Notes under the pieces: model-generated
Told to the model about the DNA's origin: nothing
The model's database searches: none
What the model saw: the letters and a program-made list of their open reading frames with translations, nothing else
Assembly (NCBI RefSeq): GCF_008704995.1
Contig: NZ_CP023747.1
Span: forward strand, 7,226,001-7,290,000
Reading direction: 5' to 3'
Length of the DNA stretch: 64,000 bases
Origin: Streptomyces nodosus
GTDB lineage: Bacteria; Actinomycetota; Actinomycetes; Streptomycetales; Streptomycetaceae
Position numbers and translations under genes: made by a program
Shown: piece by piece, positions 33,401-41,983 of the stretch
Layout of the letters: the number at the start of each line of letters is the position of its first letter
Numbering within the stretch: position 1 is the first letter of the stretch

Positions 33401-33484
33401 CGCATCGACCTGGGGCCGGCCACCATGCCCCGCCCCCGAACCCCGGCGGAGGCCGCCGACCGATCGAGCACGGAGATGCGATGA
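30473..33484 (+). CDS. tnpA: Tn3-family DDE transposase
   Basis: A 1003-aa cointegrate-forming transposase that binds the 39-bp ends and inserts the element by replicative transposition. Length is full for the family. The N-terminal DNA-binding region starts with a DUF4158-type segment (RWSPEELLANWTLVDGDWDLVANKSGATRLGFSLLLKFF); the C-terminal RNase H-like domain has catalytic Asp in ACASDSKKFGSW (about residue 686), Asp in NYVDTHGAS (about 757) and a Glu in PDKEHAETSML (about 911-914). GTG start at 30473, 61 bp inside the left inverted repeat. No internal stop. Its stop overlaps an ATG that begins a 10-codon frame (33481-33513), perhaps a truncated downstream gene. Confidence 0.96.
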   Translation: MIEAKGAGVRQRWSPEELLANWTLVDGDWDLVANKSGATRLGFSLLLKFFELAGRFPDVLDEVPPAAVEYVAVLVKVPATDFVKYTLVGRTAEYHRKQIREALGFRPSTVADEKSLTEWLAVEVCPVELVEDRQREALLVECRARKIEPPGRTRVEKVLAAARGRWEKTFCVRTIGRLGEAGTARLLSLVAEDNEAGTALLATLKRDPGAVGLDSLLTEITKLNDVRMLGLPDGLFADCSEKLVAAWRARAIKMYPSDFRDTSEDVRITLLAALCSSRQAEITDALVDLLVALVHKINARAERRVERQLTAELKKVRGKEGIPFKLATAAVDKPDEVVRRALFPVVGEKTLRELVAEAKANEKVFKAKVRTTLRSSYSSYYRQMLPPLLNTLGFHCNNTAYRPVMDAMKLLKKYADIDGKTRFYDVGDEAPMDGVVRKEWREAVVDDKGKVERIPYELCVLVALWDAVRRREIYIGGAARWRNPEDDLPGDFEATRAVHYAAIRQPLNPRAFIADLKKRMTAGLDRFSASLADGSAGGVKVTIRKGEPWITVPKLELLAEPTGLADLKDEVARRWGVLDLLDVLKNADFLTGFTEEFSSVAAYERIERDVLQRRLLLALFALGTNMGIRAIVATGEHGESEAALRHVRRHFITVDNLRAAVTRLVNSTLAARDTAWWGRGTACASDSKKFGSWSSNFMTEYHARYGGNGVMIYWHVERKNVCIFSQLKSCSSSEVAAMIEGLLRYCTDAEIESNYVDTHGASVVGFAFTELLNFRLLPRLKNIGSIRLYRPDDAPPGWPALGASLTRPIRWELIEQQYDQMVKYATVLRLGTAEAEQVLRRFTRGGPKHPTYQALEELGRAVRTIFACDYLASPGLRREIHGGLQVVENWNSANTVLHYGKDGALTGPDKEHAETSMLALHLLQSALVHVNTLLMQQVLAEPVWAKKLSDEDRRGLTALFWSNVNPYGTFRLDMSKRIDLGPATMPRPRTPAEAADRSSTEMR

Positions 33485-33689
33485 AGGACTTCGCCGACCT
33501 CACCGACCCCTAGATGAACGAATCCGCGCGGCGGGCACCGTGGGCCGGTCACGGTGAGCACATCGCCGGGCACCCCCAGGACTGCCGACCAGACGGCGGC
33601 GGACTCGGCACCCGGGACGGTGAGGGATGGTTCCGGCGCTGGGTCCGGGTGTATTGGCTCGGCCTCACCGCCCGGGCCATTGGCCCTTG

Positions 33690-34991
33690 TCACATGTTTT
33701 TGAGGTCGTCGGCAACGGTGGAGGTCGAGGTGTGGAGGATGGCGTCGAACGCCTCAAGGATGGGGGTGTGGAGGTAGGCGCTTTGGATCCGGATGCGGTC
33801 GGGGCCCGGGGCAAGGTCGGTGTTTCGATCTGCCTCGTGCCGGCGTGCCTGGTGGAGATCGGCGATGCTGAGCCCGAGTTCGGCGTCGGCGAAGGCGGCT
33901 TCGATGCTTCCCGGTTCGGCCTGCTCCAGCGCGGTGGCGTCGATGGTGAAGCCGAAGGGCGTGTTCTCGTCGCGGGGCATGTCCGCGGTATGTCCGGTGG
34001 TGCTCACCAGGCCTAGGGCGAAGTAGTCATCGCCGAGCGTGCGGTGCAGGTGCTGTCCCATGGGGAGTCCCGTGAGGTGACCGTTGAAGGCCACCGGTGT
34101 CTTCTGGATGTGGGCGTTGTGAGCCGCCAGCACGACGCGGGTCCCGGGTTCGAAGCGTCCCAGGTGCCACAGGACCGACTCGGCCATGTAGACGTCGCGG
34201 GCTGAGGTGTCGGCGGTCAGCCCTTTGCCGGCGAAGAGGTCGGCCATGGCGCGGAAGGTGTAGTCGGCGTGGCAGGCGCCTTCGAGTCGGCGCACGGCGA
34301 TGTCGTAGCTGTGCTGGTCGCCGCGGGAGACATACAGCGGTTCGACGGAGCGGAACCGGATGAGCAGGCGCGTCAGGGTCGCGCTGAGGGCGTCCTGTTC
34401 GGCGGTGGCCAGACGTCCCCACGCGGGCGCGGCGACGGCCGCGGAGCCACCGGCGAACGATTCGGCGATCCGTATCGCCTCCTGGACGACCGGCAGGGTT
34501 TCGGGATCGATCCGGCGCAGGTAGTCGGCGACCGGGGCCAGGGCGGGAAGCAAGGACCCACCGGCCGCCGGGATGTCAATGCCTGTGAAGCGCACCGGTG
34601 TTGAGGTGGTTCGGTTGTGCCGGCGTATCCAGCGCAGCGGCTCGTCGACTCCCACGGGGATTGTCCCGGCGAGGTGCGCCGACAGGTCGTCGTCCGTTCC
34701 TTCACCCTGGGCCCACGCGTCAAGGGGGAAGCCTTCGCTGAAGCCGTACTCGAAGGCCAGGACGGTGAATCCGCAGCGCTCGGCCAGGAACCGCAGGATG
34801 CGCTCTCGCATGGCTGCGAACTCGTTGATGAAGTGGGAACTTTCGCCGATCGCGACGACACGTGCGTCGCCGATGATGGCGCGCAGCGGCTCCAGATCGT
34901 CGAGTGGTGCCTCGGGATCGAGGTGGTCGAGGGGGACGGCGTGGGTGCGAAGCCAGTTGGCGATCGGGTTGTGGTGGAGCGAAGCAGGCAT
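33690..34991 (-). CDS. Erythromycin esterase family hydrolase (macrolide esterase)
   Basis: A 433-aa protein of the Ere family, which inactivate 14-membered macrolides by opening the lactone ring. Family motifs: VVAIGESSHFINEFAAMRERILRFL (residues about 45-70, with the metal/catalytic Glu-His pair), LAFEYGFSEGFPLD, RFTGIDIP, and VVLAAHNAHIQKTP (catalytic-region His, about residue 290). Length equals EreA/EreB-type enzymes. Last gene of the resistance operon, 85 bp after the acetyltransferase. Family members also include non-macrolide hydrolases, so the substrate is inferred from its ABC-F and Vat neighbours. Confidence 0.88.
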   Translation of the reverse strand: MPASLHHNPIANWLRTHAVPLDHLDPEAPLDDLEPLRAIIGDARVVAIGESSHFINEFAAMRERILRFLAERCGFTVLAFEYGFSEGFPLDAWAQGEGTDDDLSAHLAGTIPVGVDEPLRWIRRHNRTTSTPVRFTGIDIPAAGGSLLPALAPVADYLRRIDPETLPVVQEAIRIAESFAGGSAAVAAPAWGRLATAEQDALSATLTRLLIRFRSVEPLYVSRGDQHSYDIAVRRLEGACHADYTFRAMADLFAGKGLTADTSARDVYMAESVLWHLGRFEPGTRVVLAAHNAHIQKTPVAFNGHLTGLPMGQHLHRTLGDDYFALGLVSTTGHTADMPRDENTPFGFTIDATALEQAEPGSIEAAFADAELGLSIADLHQARRHEADRNTDLAPGPDRIRIQSAYLHTPILEAFDAILHTSTSTVADDLKNM

Positions 34992-35076
34992 GCTGACAGC
35001 TCGATTCTCGGTGCTGGAATGGTGGATCGTGGATAGGGGGCGGGTTACCGCGCAGGTCGTCCTGGGCCGGGTTCGT

Positions 35077-35781
35077 TCAACGGTCCGTGGCGCTGGGGGT
35101 TGTTGGGTCCAGATGTTCGGTTTCCACGTGCCCGGGTGCCGCGTTCTCCAGGTCGTCGATGCTGCCGGACATGATCGTGCGGATGTGTTCGGTGATGTGC
35201 TGGAGCGGCCAGTCCCACCAGGCCAGGGCGAGGAGGCGGTTGATGTCGGTTTCGCTGTAGCGGCGGCGGATGAGGCGGGCGGGGTTGCCGCCGACGATGC
35301 CGTAGTCGGGGACGTCGTCGACGACGACGGAGCCGGAGGCGATGATCGCTCCGTGGCCGATGCGGACGCCGGGCATCACCGTGGCCCGGTAGCCGAACCA
35401 GACGTCATGGCCCACCGCGGTGTCGCCTCGTCCGGGCAGGCCGGTGATGAGGTCGAAGTGTTCGGCCCAGGAACCGCCCATGATCGGGAAGGGGAACGTG
35501 GAGGGGCCGTCCATGCGGTGGTTGGCGCCGTTCATGATGAACCGCACGCCCTCGCCCAGTGCGCAGAACTTGCCGATGACCAGCTTTTCCGGCCCGTAGT
35601 GGTACAGCACGTTGCGGGTCTCGAAGGCGGTCGGGTCATCGGGGTCGTCGTAGTAGGAGAAGTCTCCGACCTCTATCAGCGGCGAGGTGATCAGCGGTTT
35701 CAGCAGCACCACTCGCGGCTGCTCGGGCATCGGGTGCACCACGGTCGGGTCGGCGGGAACAGGCGGCATTACGAATTTCAT
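35077..35781 (-). CDS. Vat-type streptogramin A acetyltransferase (xenobiotic acyltransferase)
   Basis: A 234-aa left-handed beta-helix (hexapeptide) acetyltransferase of the Vat/CatB class, using acetyl-CoA to O-acetylate streptogramin A or chloramphenicol. Diagnostic parts: EVGDFSYYDDPDDPTAFETRNVLYHYGPEKLVIGKFCALGEGVRFIMNGANHRMDG, with the catalytic His in NHRMDG (about residue 91), then hexapeptide repeats (VGHDVWFGYRATVMPGVRIGHGAIIASGSVVVDDVPDYGIVGGNPARLIRRR) and the WWDWP tail. The spacing and sequence around NHRMDG fit Vat better than general CatB. ATG at 35781; a second in-frame ATG (35769) fits the Shine-Dalgarno spacing better. Second gene of the operon, 34 bp after the ABC-F gene. 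Confidence 0.9.
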   Translation of the reverse strand: MKFVMPPVPADPTVVHPMPEQPRVVLLKPLITSPLIEVGDFSYYDDPDDPTAFETRNVLYHYGPEKLVIGKFCALGEGVRFIMNGANHRMDGPSTFPFPIMGGSWAEHFDLITGLPGRGDTAVGHDVWFGYRATVMPGVRIGHGAIIASGSVVVDDVPDYGIVGGNPARLIRRRYSETDINRLLALAWWDWPLQHITEHIRTIMSGSIDDLENAAPGHVETEHLDPTTPSATDR

Positions 35782-35815
35782 CCTTCCTGAGCGATGTCTG
35801 CGGGGCCGGAGGACC

Positions 35816-37435
35816 TCAGCACGTGGCGGCGGACGTATCTGTCGCCTGTAAGGCCAGATGGGCGCCCCGCCAGTGCCGACGCAGCCCGCGGTCATGGCTG
35901 ACGATGACGAGCGTGCCGTCGTACCCGCTCAGAGCGGTTTCCAGCTCCTCGGCGAGGGCGGGCGAGAGATGGTTGGTAGGTTCGTCGAGCAACAGGACAT
36001 CCGATGGCGCACTGAGTAATCGCGCCAGGGCCAGACGCTGCAGCTGCCCGGTGGACAGCCGGCCGACTGGCACCGCGAGCTGTTCGCGGTCGAACAGACC
36101 GAGGGACAGTAGTTGTCCGGCGTGTCCGGCGGCCTCTCCTGTCCGGCCACGGGCGAAGGCGGCCAGCACGGTCTCGGCCGGTTCCTCAGGCCGCGGTTCT
36201 TGGGGGAGGTAGCCGATCCTGCCGCGGCAGGTGACGCTTCCGCTGTCGGGAGTGATGTCCCCGGCCAGGACGCGCAGCAGGGTGCTCTTGCCCGCTCCGT
36301 TCGGTCCTGTGATCAGCAGGCGCTGGCCCGCCGTGACGGACAGGCAGGTACGGGCAAGCCGATCCGTGACGGCGATGTCGGCGGCGTCGAGTACGACGCC
36401 CTGTAGGCGGCGGGTCCGCAGTACGGGGGTGAAGCGCAGTGGCTCCGGCGGGGGCGGAACCGGGTCGGCAAGGAGGCGGCGCAGCCGTTCCTCGGCGTTG
36501 CGCACCCGGCTGGCCAGCGATTGCTGCACGCGGCCGCCTGCCCGGTTGTAGGCCAACTTGTTGCCGTCCTTCATCGGACGGCCGGGGGCCACCTGGCGGG
36601 CGGTGGTCGCGGCTGCCTCGCGGAGCCGGTCGATGTCGGCCCGCCACTGGTCGTACGCCTGGGCCCAGCGCTGCCGGGCAGCCGCCTTCTCGGCGAGGTA
36701 ACCGGTGTAGCCGTTGCCGTACCGCACCACGCGACGCGTGTCGCCGTCCACCTCCAACAGGCTGGTCGCAACCCGTTCGAGGAAGACGCGGTCGTGGGAG
36801 ACCGTCACGGTGGTGCCCCGCCGTGCGCGCAGGTGCTCTTCCAGCCAGCTCAGGGCACCGTCGTCGAGATGGTTGGTCGGCTCGTCCAGCAGTAGCACCT
36901 CCGGCGCCGCCGCCAGGCAGGCCGCCAGTCGTAACCTGACCCGTTCTCCGCCGGACAAGCTGCCCACCGTACGGTCACGGCCCACCAGCCCCAGGCCCAG
37001 TCCGTACAGGGCACGTTCCACGCGGGCGTCGGCGTCGAAGCCGCCGCGCACCTCGAAGACCGTGAGCAGTTCGCCGTATTCGGCCATGCCGGACTCGTCA
37101 CCGTCGGCCATCGCGGTCTCCAGACGGCGCATTCGCTGCTCGACCGCACGCAGATCGCTCAGCCCCCGGTCGATGACCTGCTGGACCGTCGCCTGCGCCG
37201 CCAGTTGCTCGTCCTGGGCGAAGTAGCCGACCCCGCCGGTGGCCTGGACGACCACCTCGCCCTGGTCGGGCCGTTCACGCCCGGCGAACAGGCGCAGCAA
37301 GGTTGTCTTGCCCGATCCGTTCTCACCGATGACCCCGGTGCGCTCGCCCGCGGCGAGCGAGCAGGTCACCGAGTCAAGAACGAGCCTGCCGTCGAAGGAC
37401 TTGCTGATGGCGAGTGCAGTGAACTGTGTGGGCAT
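35816..37435 (-). CDS. ABC-F ribosomal protection ATPase
   Basis: A 539-aa cytosolic protein with two ABC domains and no membrane domain. NBD1: GENGSGKTTLLRLFAG (Walker A), LSGGERVRLRLA (signature), LLLDEPTNHLD (Walker B). NBD2: GPNGAGKSTLLRVLAG, LSTGQLQRLALA, LLLDEPTNHLSP. The linker (about 195-320) between the domains is the part that in antibiotic-resistance ABC-F proteins reaches the peptidyl transferase centre. Such proteins displace macrolides, lincosamides, streptogramins or pleuromutilins from the 50S subunit; the precise class cannot be read from sequence. First gene of the operon, divergent from tetR, with a short upstream frame overlapping its start. An ATG 18 nt upstream is an alternative start. 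Confidence 0.93.
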   Translation of the reverse strand: MPTQFTALAISKSFDGRLVLDSVTCSLAAGERTGVIGENGSGKTTLLRLFAGRERPDQGEVVVQATGGVGYFAQDEQLAAQATVQQVIDRGLSDLRAVEQRMRRLETAMADGDESGMAEYGELLTVFEVRGGFDADARVERALYGLGLGLVGRDRTVGSLSGGERVRLRLAACLAAAPEVLLLDEPTNHLDDGALSWLEEHLRARRGTTVTVSHDRVFLERVATSLLEVDGDTRRVVRYGNGYTGYLAEKAAARQRWAQAYDQWRADIDRLREAAATTARQVAPGRPMKDGNKLAYNRAGGRVQQSLASRVRNAEERLRRLLADPVPPPPEPLRFTPVLRTRRLQGVVLDAADIAVTDRLARTCLSVTAGQRLLITGPNGAGKSTLLRVLAGDITPDSGSVTCRGRIGYLPQEPRPEEPAETVLAAFARGRTGEAAGHAGQLLSLGLFDREQLAVPVGRLSTGQLQRLALARLLSAPSDVLLLDEPTNHLSPALAEELETALSGYDGTLVIVSHDRGLRRHWRGAHLALQATDTSAATC

Positions 37436-37511
37436 GCAGAGACTCCAAAGCATTCGAGAACGAGGCGGCCGTCGAGGGTTGCGCGGCCGGGCGAACGCTT
37501 CGGAAGAGCAT
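37374..37511 (-). CDS. Short leader frame overlapping the ABC-F gene start
   Basis: A 45-codon frame starting ATG with GGAG 6 nt upstream; it ends inside the ABC-F gene, 62 nt past that start, in another frame. It is basic (RRQARS at its end). Translation attenuation through a short leader is the usual control of antibiotic-induced ABC-F genes, so ribosome stalling here could expose the ABC-F start. This would be control in addition to TetR. Not shown to be expressed. Confidence 0.45.
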   Translation of the reverse strand: MLFRSVRPAAQPSTAASFSNALESLHAHTVHCTRHQQVLRRQARS

Positions 37512-37588
37512 CGATCACTCCACTAGTGCGACAACTGCTGCTTTAAGATCTTGCCATAGCGACGACGCCCGAGCAAAGGTATTCAGCG

Positions 37589-38236
37589 ATGACTCCCACA
37601 GACCCAGGACCGGAAGCCACCCCTCCGCCGCCGACCCGCCGCCGACCCGGGGGTCGCACCGCCCGTATTCGTCAGCAGGTGCTCGACGCAGTCGTCGCCG
37701 AACTTGGCGAACACGGTTATGACGGGCTCACCACCGACGCCGTCGCCGCCCGCGCCGGCGTGCACCGCACAACGGTGTACCGGCGCTGGGGGGACGTCGG
37801 CGGCCTGCTCGCCGACGTTCTCGACGCGGCGTCCGATGACGACTGGCAGCCACCGGACACCGGCTCATTGGAAAGCGACCTGGCAGCACTGAACCAGGAG
37901 ATCCACACAGCCCTGACTGCACAGCCACCGATCATGGCAGCACTGATCGCCGCCTCGTTCCGCTCCGAGAAAGCCGCCGAGGCCCAACAGCGGCTCTGGG
38001 AGGACCGGTACGCCCGCTGCGAAATCATCGTCAGCCGGGCCGTCCGGCACGGCGAACTACCGCCGCACACTGACGCCCGGCAACTGCTCATCGCGGCCAC
38101 CGCACCGCTGTACCACCAACTGGTGCTCCTCCGCACGACATCCGACCCGCAACTGCCCGGCCATGCAGCCAGAACCGCCGCCCTCGCCGCAGCCGCCGGC
38201 GCCTTCGCCGAGCCCCCATCAGCATGCAGTGTCTGA
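37589..38236 (+). CDS. TetR-family repressor of the resistance operon
   Basis: A 215-aa TetR regulator: helix-turn-helix in HGYDGLTTDAVAARAGVHRTTVYRRWGDVGGLLADVL (about residues 45-80), preceded by a Pro/Arg-rich N-arm, then an all-helical ligand domain of the TetR_C_11-like type. It is divergent from the ABC-F gene with 153 bp between the starts, so it most likely represses both itself and the operon until a drug binds. The effector is probably a macrolide or streptogramin, by inference. Confidence 0.88.
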   Translation: MTPTDPGPEATPPPPTRRRPGGRTARIRQQVLDAVVAELGEHGYDGLTTDAVAARAGVHRTTVYRRWGDVGGLLADVLDAASDDDWQPPDTGSLESDLAALNQEIHTALTAQPPIMAALIAASFRSEKAAEAQQRLWEDRYARCEIIVSRAVRHGELPPHTDARQLLIAATAPLYHQLVLLRTTSDPQLPGHAARTAALAAAAGAFAEPPSACSV

Positions 38237-38290
38237 GCAAGACTTCGCCGGCTCCGCACTGCTTGCAGTAGTTCGTTTCGTAGGCGGTCG

Positions 38291-38386
38291 CTCATGAAAC
38301 ACCCAGCCGGGACGTCGGTCACCTGCGGCGATCATGTTTCATGAGTTGTTGCAAACAACTGGACACCTGAAACACCCTCATGAAAC
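38291..38386. promoter_or_regulatory. Candidate res recombination site of the Tn3-family element
   Basis: Between tetR and the resolvase gene, CATGAAACA-type motifs recur in both orientations: 38291-38303 (CTCATGAAACACC), 38335-38345 inverted (TGTTTCATGAG), and 38365-38386 twice. Between them is a perfect AGTTGTT-GCA-AACAACT palindrome (38344-38360), a possible crossover site. Inverted copies and position just before the resolvase gene are what a res site shows. Confidence 0.65.
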
Positions 38387-39267
38387 AGTCCGGGGTCGTG
38401 AGCGACGACTTCAAGCGCGTGGAATCGCACGACTGCCCGATGTCCACCTGCGCCGCCCCGGCGGGCTCCCCGTGCCAGACCGGCAAAGGCAAGGTGGCCA
38501 TCCAGTACCACACAGCCCGCTTCCGCCTCGTGCCCCAACTCGCCAAGGCCCTGAGCGTGCCGACTCCCGCCGTACGTAAGCCAGGCTCGGCGTGGACCGA
38601 ACTGCCCGGGCCCGTGCGCGCCGGCGCCGAACCGGTCGGCCACGTCCGCCTCGGCTACGCCCGCGCATCGACCGCCCGGCAGTCCCTCGACGCACAACTC
38701 GACTCGCTCGGCGAGGCCGGGGTCACCCGGGTCTTCTCCGAGAAGATCTCCACCCGCGCCACCAAGCGCCCCGAGCTGGAGGCCGCCGTGAAGCTCGCCG
38801 GGGAGATCCGCTCCTCCGGCGTCGCCGTGACCCTCGTCGTCCGCGAACACAAACGGCTCGGCCGCGGCATCGAACTCGCCATGCTCGCCGAGGAGCTGAA
38901 GGCGAGCGACGTCGGCCTGGAGTTCCTCACCGGTGAGCTGAAAGGCTCGCACGACCCCTCCGGCATCGTCTTCACGGTGCTCGCGGCCATGTCCGGGATG
39001 GAGCGTGAGTACATCCGCGACCGCACCCTCGAAGGCCACGAGTCCGCCCGTAAGCGCGGCAAGACCATCGGCGGCGCTGGCGTCACCGACGACGACATGC
39101 TGTCCATGGCCCTCCACCTGCGCGACCAAGAAATGAGCCTGCGCGACATCGCGGCCCGGCTCGTCATCACCACCGGGAAGAAGAAGGGCCAGCACCCCTC
39201 GCCTGCCACCGTCATGCGGATGCTGCGGGAGCACGACGAACAGGCCGCCACAGCGGCGAGCACGTGA
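38380..39267 (+). CDS. tnpR: Serine resolvase of the Tn3-family element
   Basis: A 295-aa serine recombinase. An unusual N-terminal extension of about 85 residues with CPMSTCAAPAGSPC Cys pairs (possible zinc site) precedes the catalytic domain GYARASTARQSLDAQLDSL (catalytic Ser about residue 97), REHKRLGRGIELAMLAEEL, and FTVLAAMSGMEREYIRDRTLEGHESARKRGKTIGG, followed by a C-terminal helix-turn-helix (SLRDIAARLVITTGKKKGQHPSPATVMRML). It resolves the cointegrate made by the transposase at the res site just upstream. The extension is longer than in Tn3/gamma-delta resolvases (about 185 aa). The right inverted repeat begins 9 bp after the stop. Confidence 0.92.
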   Translation: MKQSGVVSDDFKRVESHDCPMSTCAAPAGSPCQTGKGKVAIQYHTARFRLVPQLAKALSVPTPAVRKPGSAWTELPGPVRAGAEPVGHVRLGYARASTARQSLDAQLDSLGEAGVTRVFSEKISTRATKRPELEAAVKLAGEIRSSGVAVTLVVREHKRLGRGIELAMLAEELKASDVGLEFLTGELKGSHDPSGIVFTVLAAMSGMEREYIRDRTLEGHESARKRGKTIGGAGVTDDDMLSMALHLRDQEMSLRDIAARLVITTGKKKGQHPSPATVMRMLREHDEQAATAAST

Positions 39268-39275
39268 TCATCCGG

Positions 39276-39314
39276 CTAGTTTGCGGCTGGTGTCTGAGCT
39301 AGGACTCCAGGGCC
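39276..39314 (-). repeat. Right terminal inverted repeat of Tn3-family element
   Basis: 39 bp, reverse-complement partner of 30373-30411 (36/39 identical); followed by target duplication AATAT (39315-39319). Confidence 0.95.
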
Positions 39315-39329
39315 AATATGGAGGACAAA

Positions 39330-39341
39330 ATTGTTGACAAT
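39330..39341. promoter_or_regulatory. Orphan ATTGT-TG-ACAAT palindrome
   Basis: ATTGTTGACAAT is a 12-bp palindrome of the kind bound by GntR/FCD-type regulators, with TTGACA included. It sits between the right end of the Tn3 element and the cut 3' end of the dioxygenase pseudogene, in an unusually AT-rich patch, and now controls no obvious gene. Probably displaced promoter DNA of a catabolic operon. Confidence 0.5.
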
Positions 39342-39344
39342 CGT

Positions 39345-39812
39345 GACGTACAGGAAGAACGTCTGCTGGATGGCGTGCTTGTGGGGTCCGGTCTCGATGA
39401 ACACGCCGGTGTCGATGGCGAGATCGGCGGCGCGCAGGATGTCCTCGCGGGTGTCGGTGGCGAAGGCGATGTGGTGCAGCCGACCGCTGGAGCCCGTCCA
39501 GTCCTCGGTGTAGACGACGTCGTAGGACTTGTCGGTGAAGGTCAGCCAGCGGGCCGCGATCCTGCCGCTGTCCAGCCGGATCTGCTCGGTGGGCCGGGCG
39601 CCCAGCATCTGTTGCTGGAACTCGGCGTTGGCGAGCACATCGGAGGCCAGGAAGTTGATGTGGTCCAGGCGGCGCACGCCCACGCCCCGGTCGGGCTTGG
39701 CCTGCGGCTGGTTCTTCAGCGCGGGTCTGAGAGCGTCGGGGGCCCGGTAGTGCTCGCTCTCCCAGTAGAGCGCGTGCTCGTGCCCGTCGGGGTCGGTGGT
39801 GACATAGAGCGT
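39345..39812 (-). pseudogene. C-terminal fragment of an extradiol (catechol 2,3-dioxygenase-like) dioxygenase
   Basis: The fragment reads TLYVTTDPDGHEHALYWESEHYRAPDALRPALKNQPQAKPDRGVGVRRLDHINFLASDV and continues to HAIQQTFFLYV. This is the end of the first and most of the second VOC-type repeat of a meta-cleavage dioxygenase, with the metal His in LDHINFLA and the second His in RLHHIAFATD. The upstream side is joined to the IS607-like element; the rest of the gene is at 42829-43085. Downstream, homology stops after FFLYV, where family members continue with a Tyr-Glu-Pro-Gly-Gly-type segment bearing the iron-binding Glu; here unrelated AT-rich DNA follows. The gene is dead. Confidence 0.82.
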
Positions 39813-39830
39813 CTCGGAAACTCTGTGTGT

Positions 39831-39841
39831 GCCTGAGGGTT

Positions 39842-39847
<6 letters not shown>
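39831..39847 (-). ncRNA. Candidate 3' hairpin of a TnpB guide (reRNA/omega) RNA
   Basis: GCCTGA-N5-TCAGGC overlaps the tnpB stop codon and lies 18 nt before the element border. In TnpB elements the guide RNA comprises the 3' end of the tnpB transcript and ends in flanking DNA, with a hairpin near the border. Placement fits; expression is unknown and the guide here would derive from the dioxygenase fragment. Confidence 0.35.

Positions 39848-41975
<2,128 letters not shown>

Positions 41976-41983
<8 letters not shown>

Larger units (their letters stand above)
30373..39314. mobile_element. Complete Tn3-family transposon carrying an MLS/streptogramin resistance operon
   Basis: An 8942-bp element bounded by 39-bp inverted repeats identical at 36 positions and flanked on both sides by the 5-bp duplication AATAT (30368-30372 and 39315-39319), the hallmark of Tn3-family transposition. 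Contents, left to right: transposase gene (+), esterase, acetyltransferase and ABC-F genes (all -), tetR (+), candidate res site and resolvase gene (+). All Tn3 functions look intact, so it may be mobile. The passengers give three different mechanisms against 50S-binding antibiotics. The pre-insertion target was intergenic DNA next to a degraded dioxygenase gene. The closest named relative is unknown to me; Tn4556 of S. fradiae is a same-family Streptomyces element. Confidence 0.95.

Noticed and set aside
38344..38360. AGTTGTT-GCA-AACAACT palindrome as a transcription terminator of tetR
   Set aside because: Three-nt loop, low GC stem and location inside the candidate res region make a recombination site more likely.
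39318..39836. 172-codon plus-strand frame at the dioxygenase fragment
   Set aside because: Antisense shadow of the pseudogene; the minus strand carries the clear dioxygenase homology.
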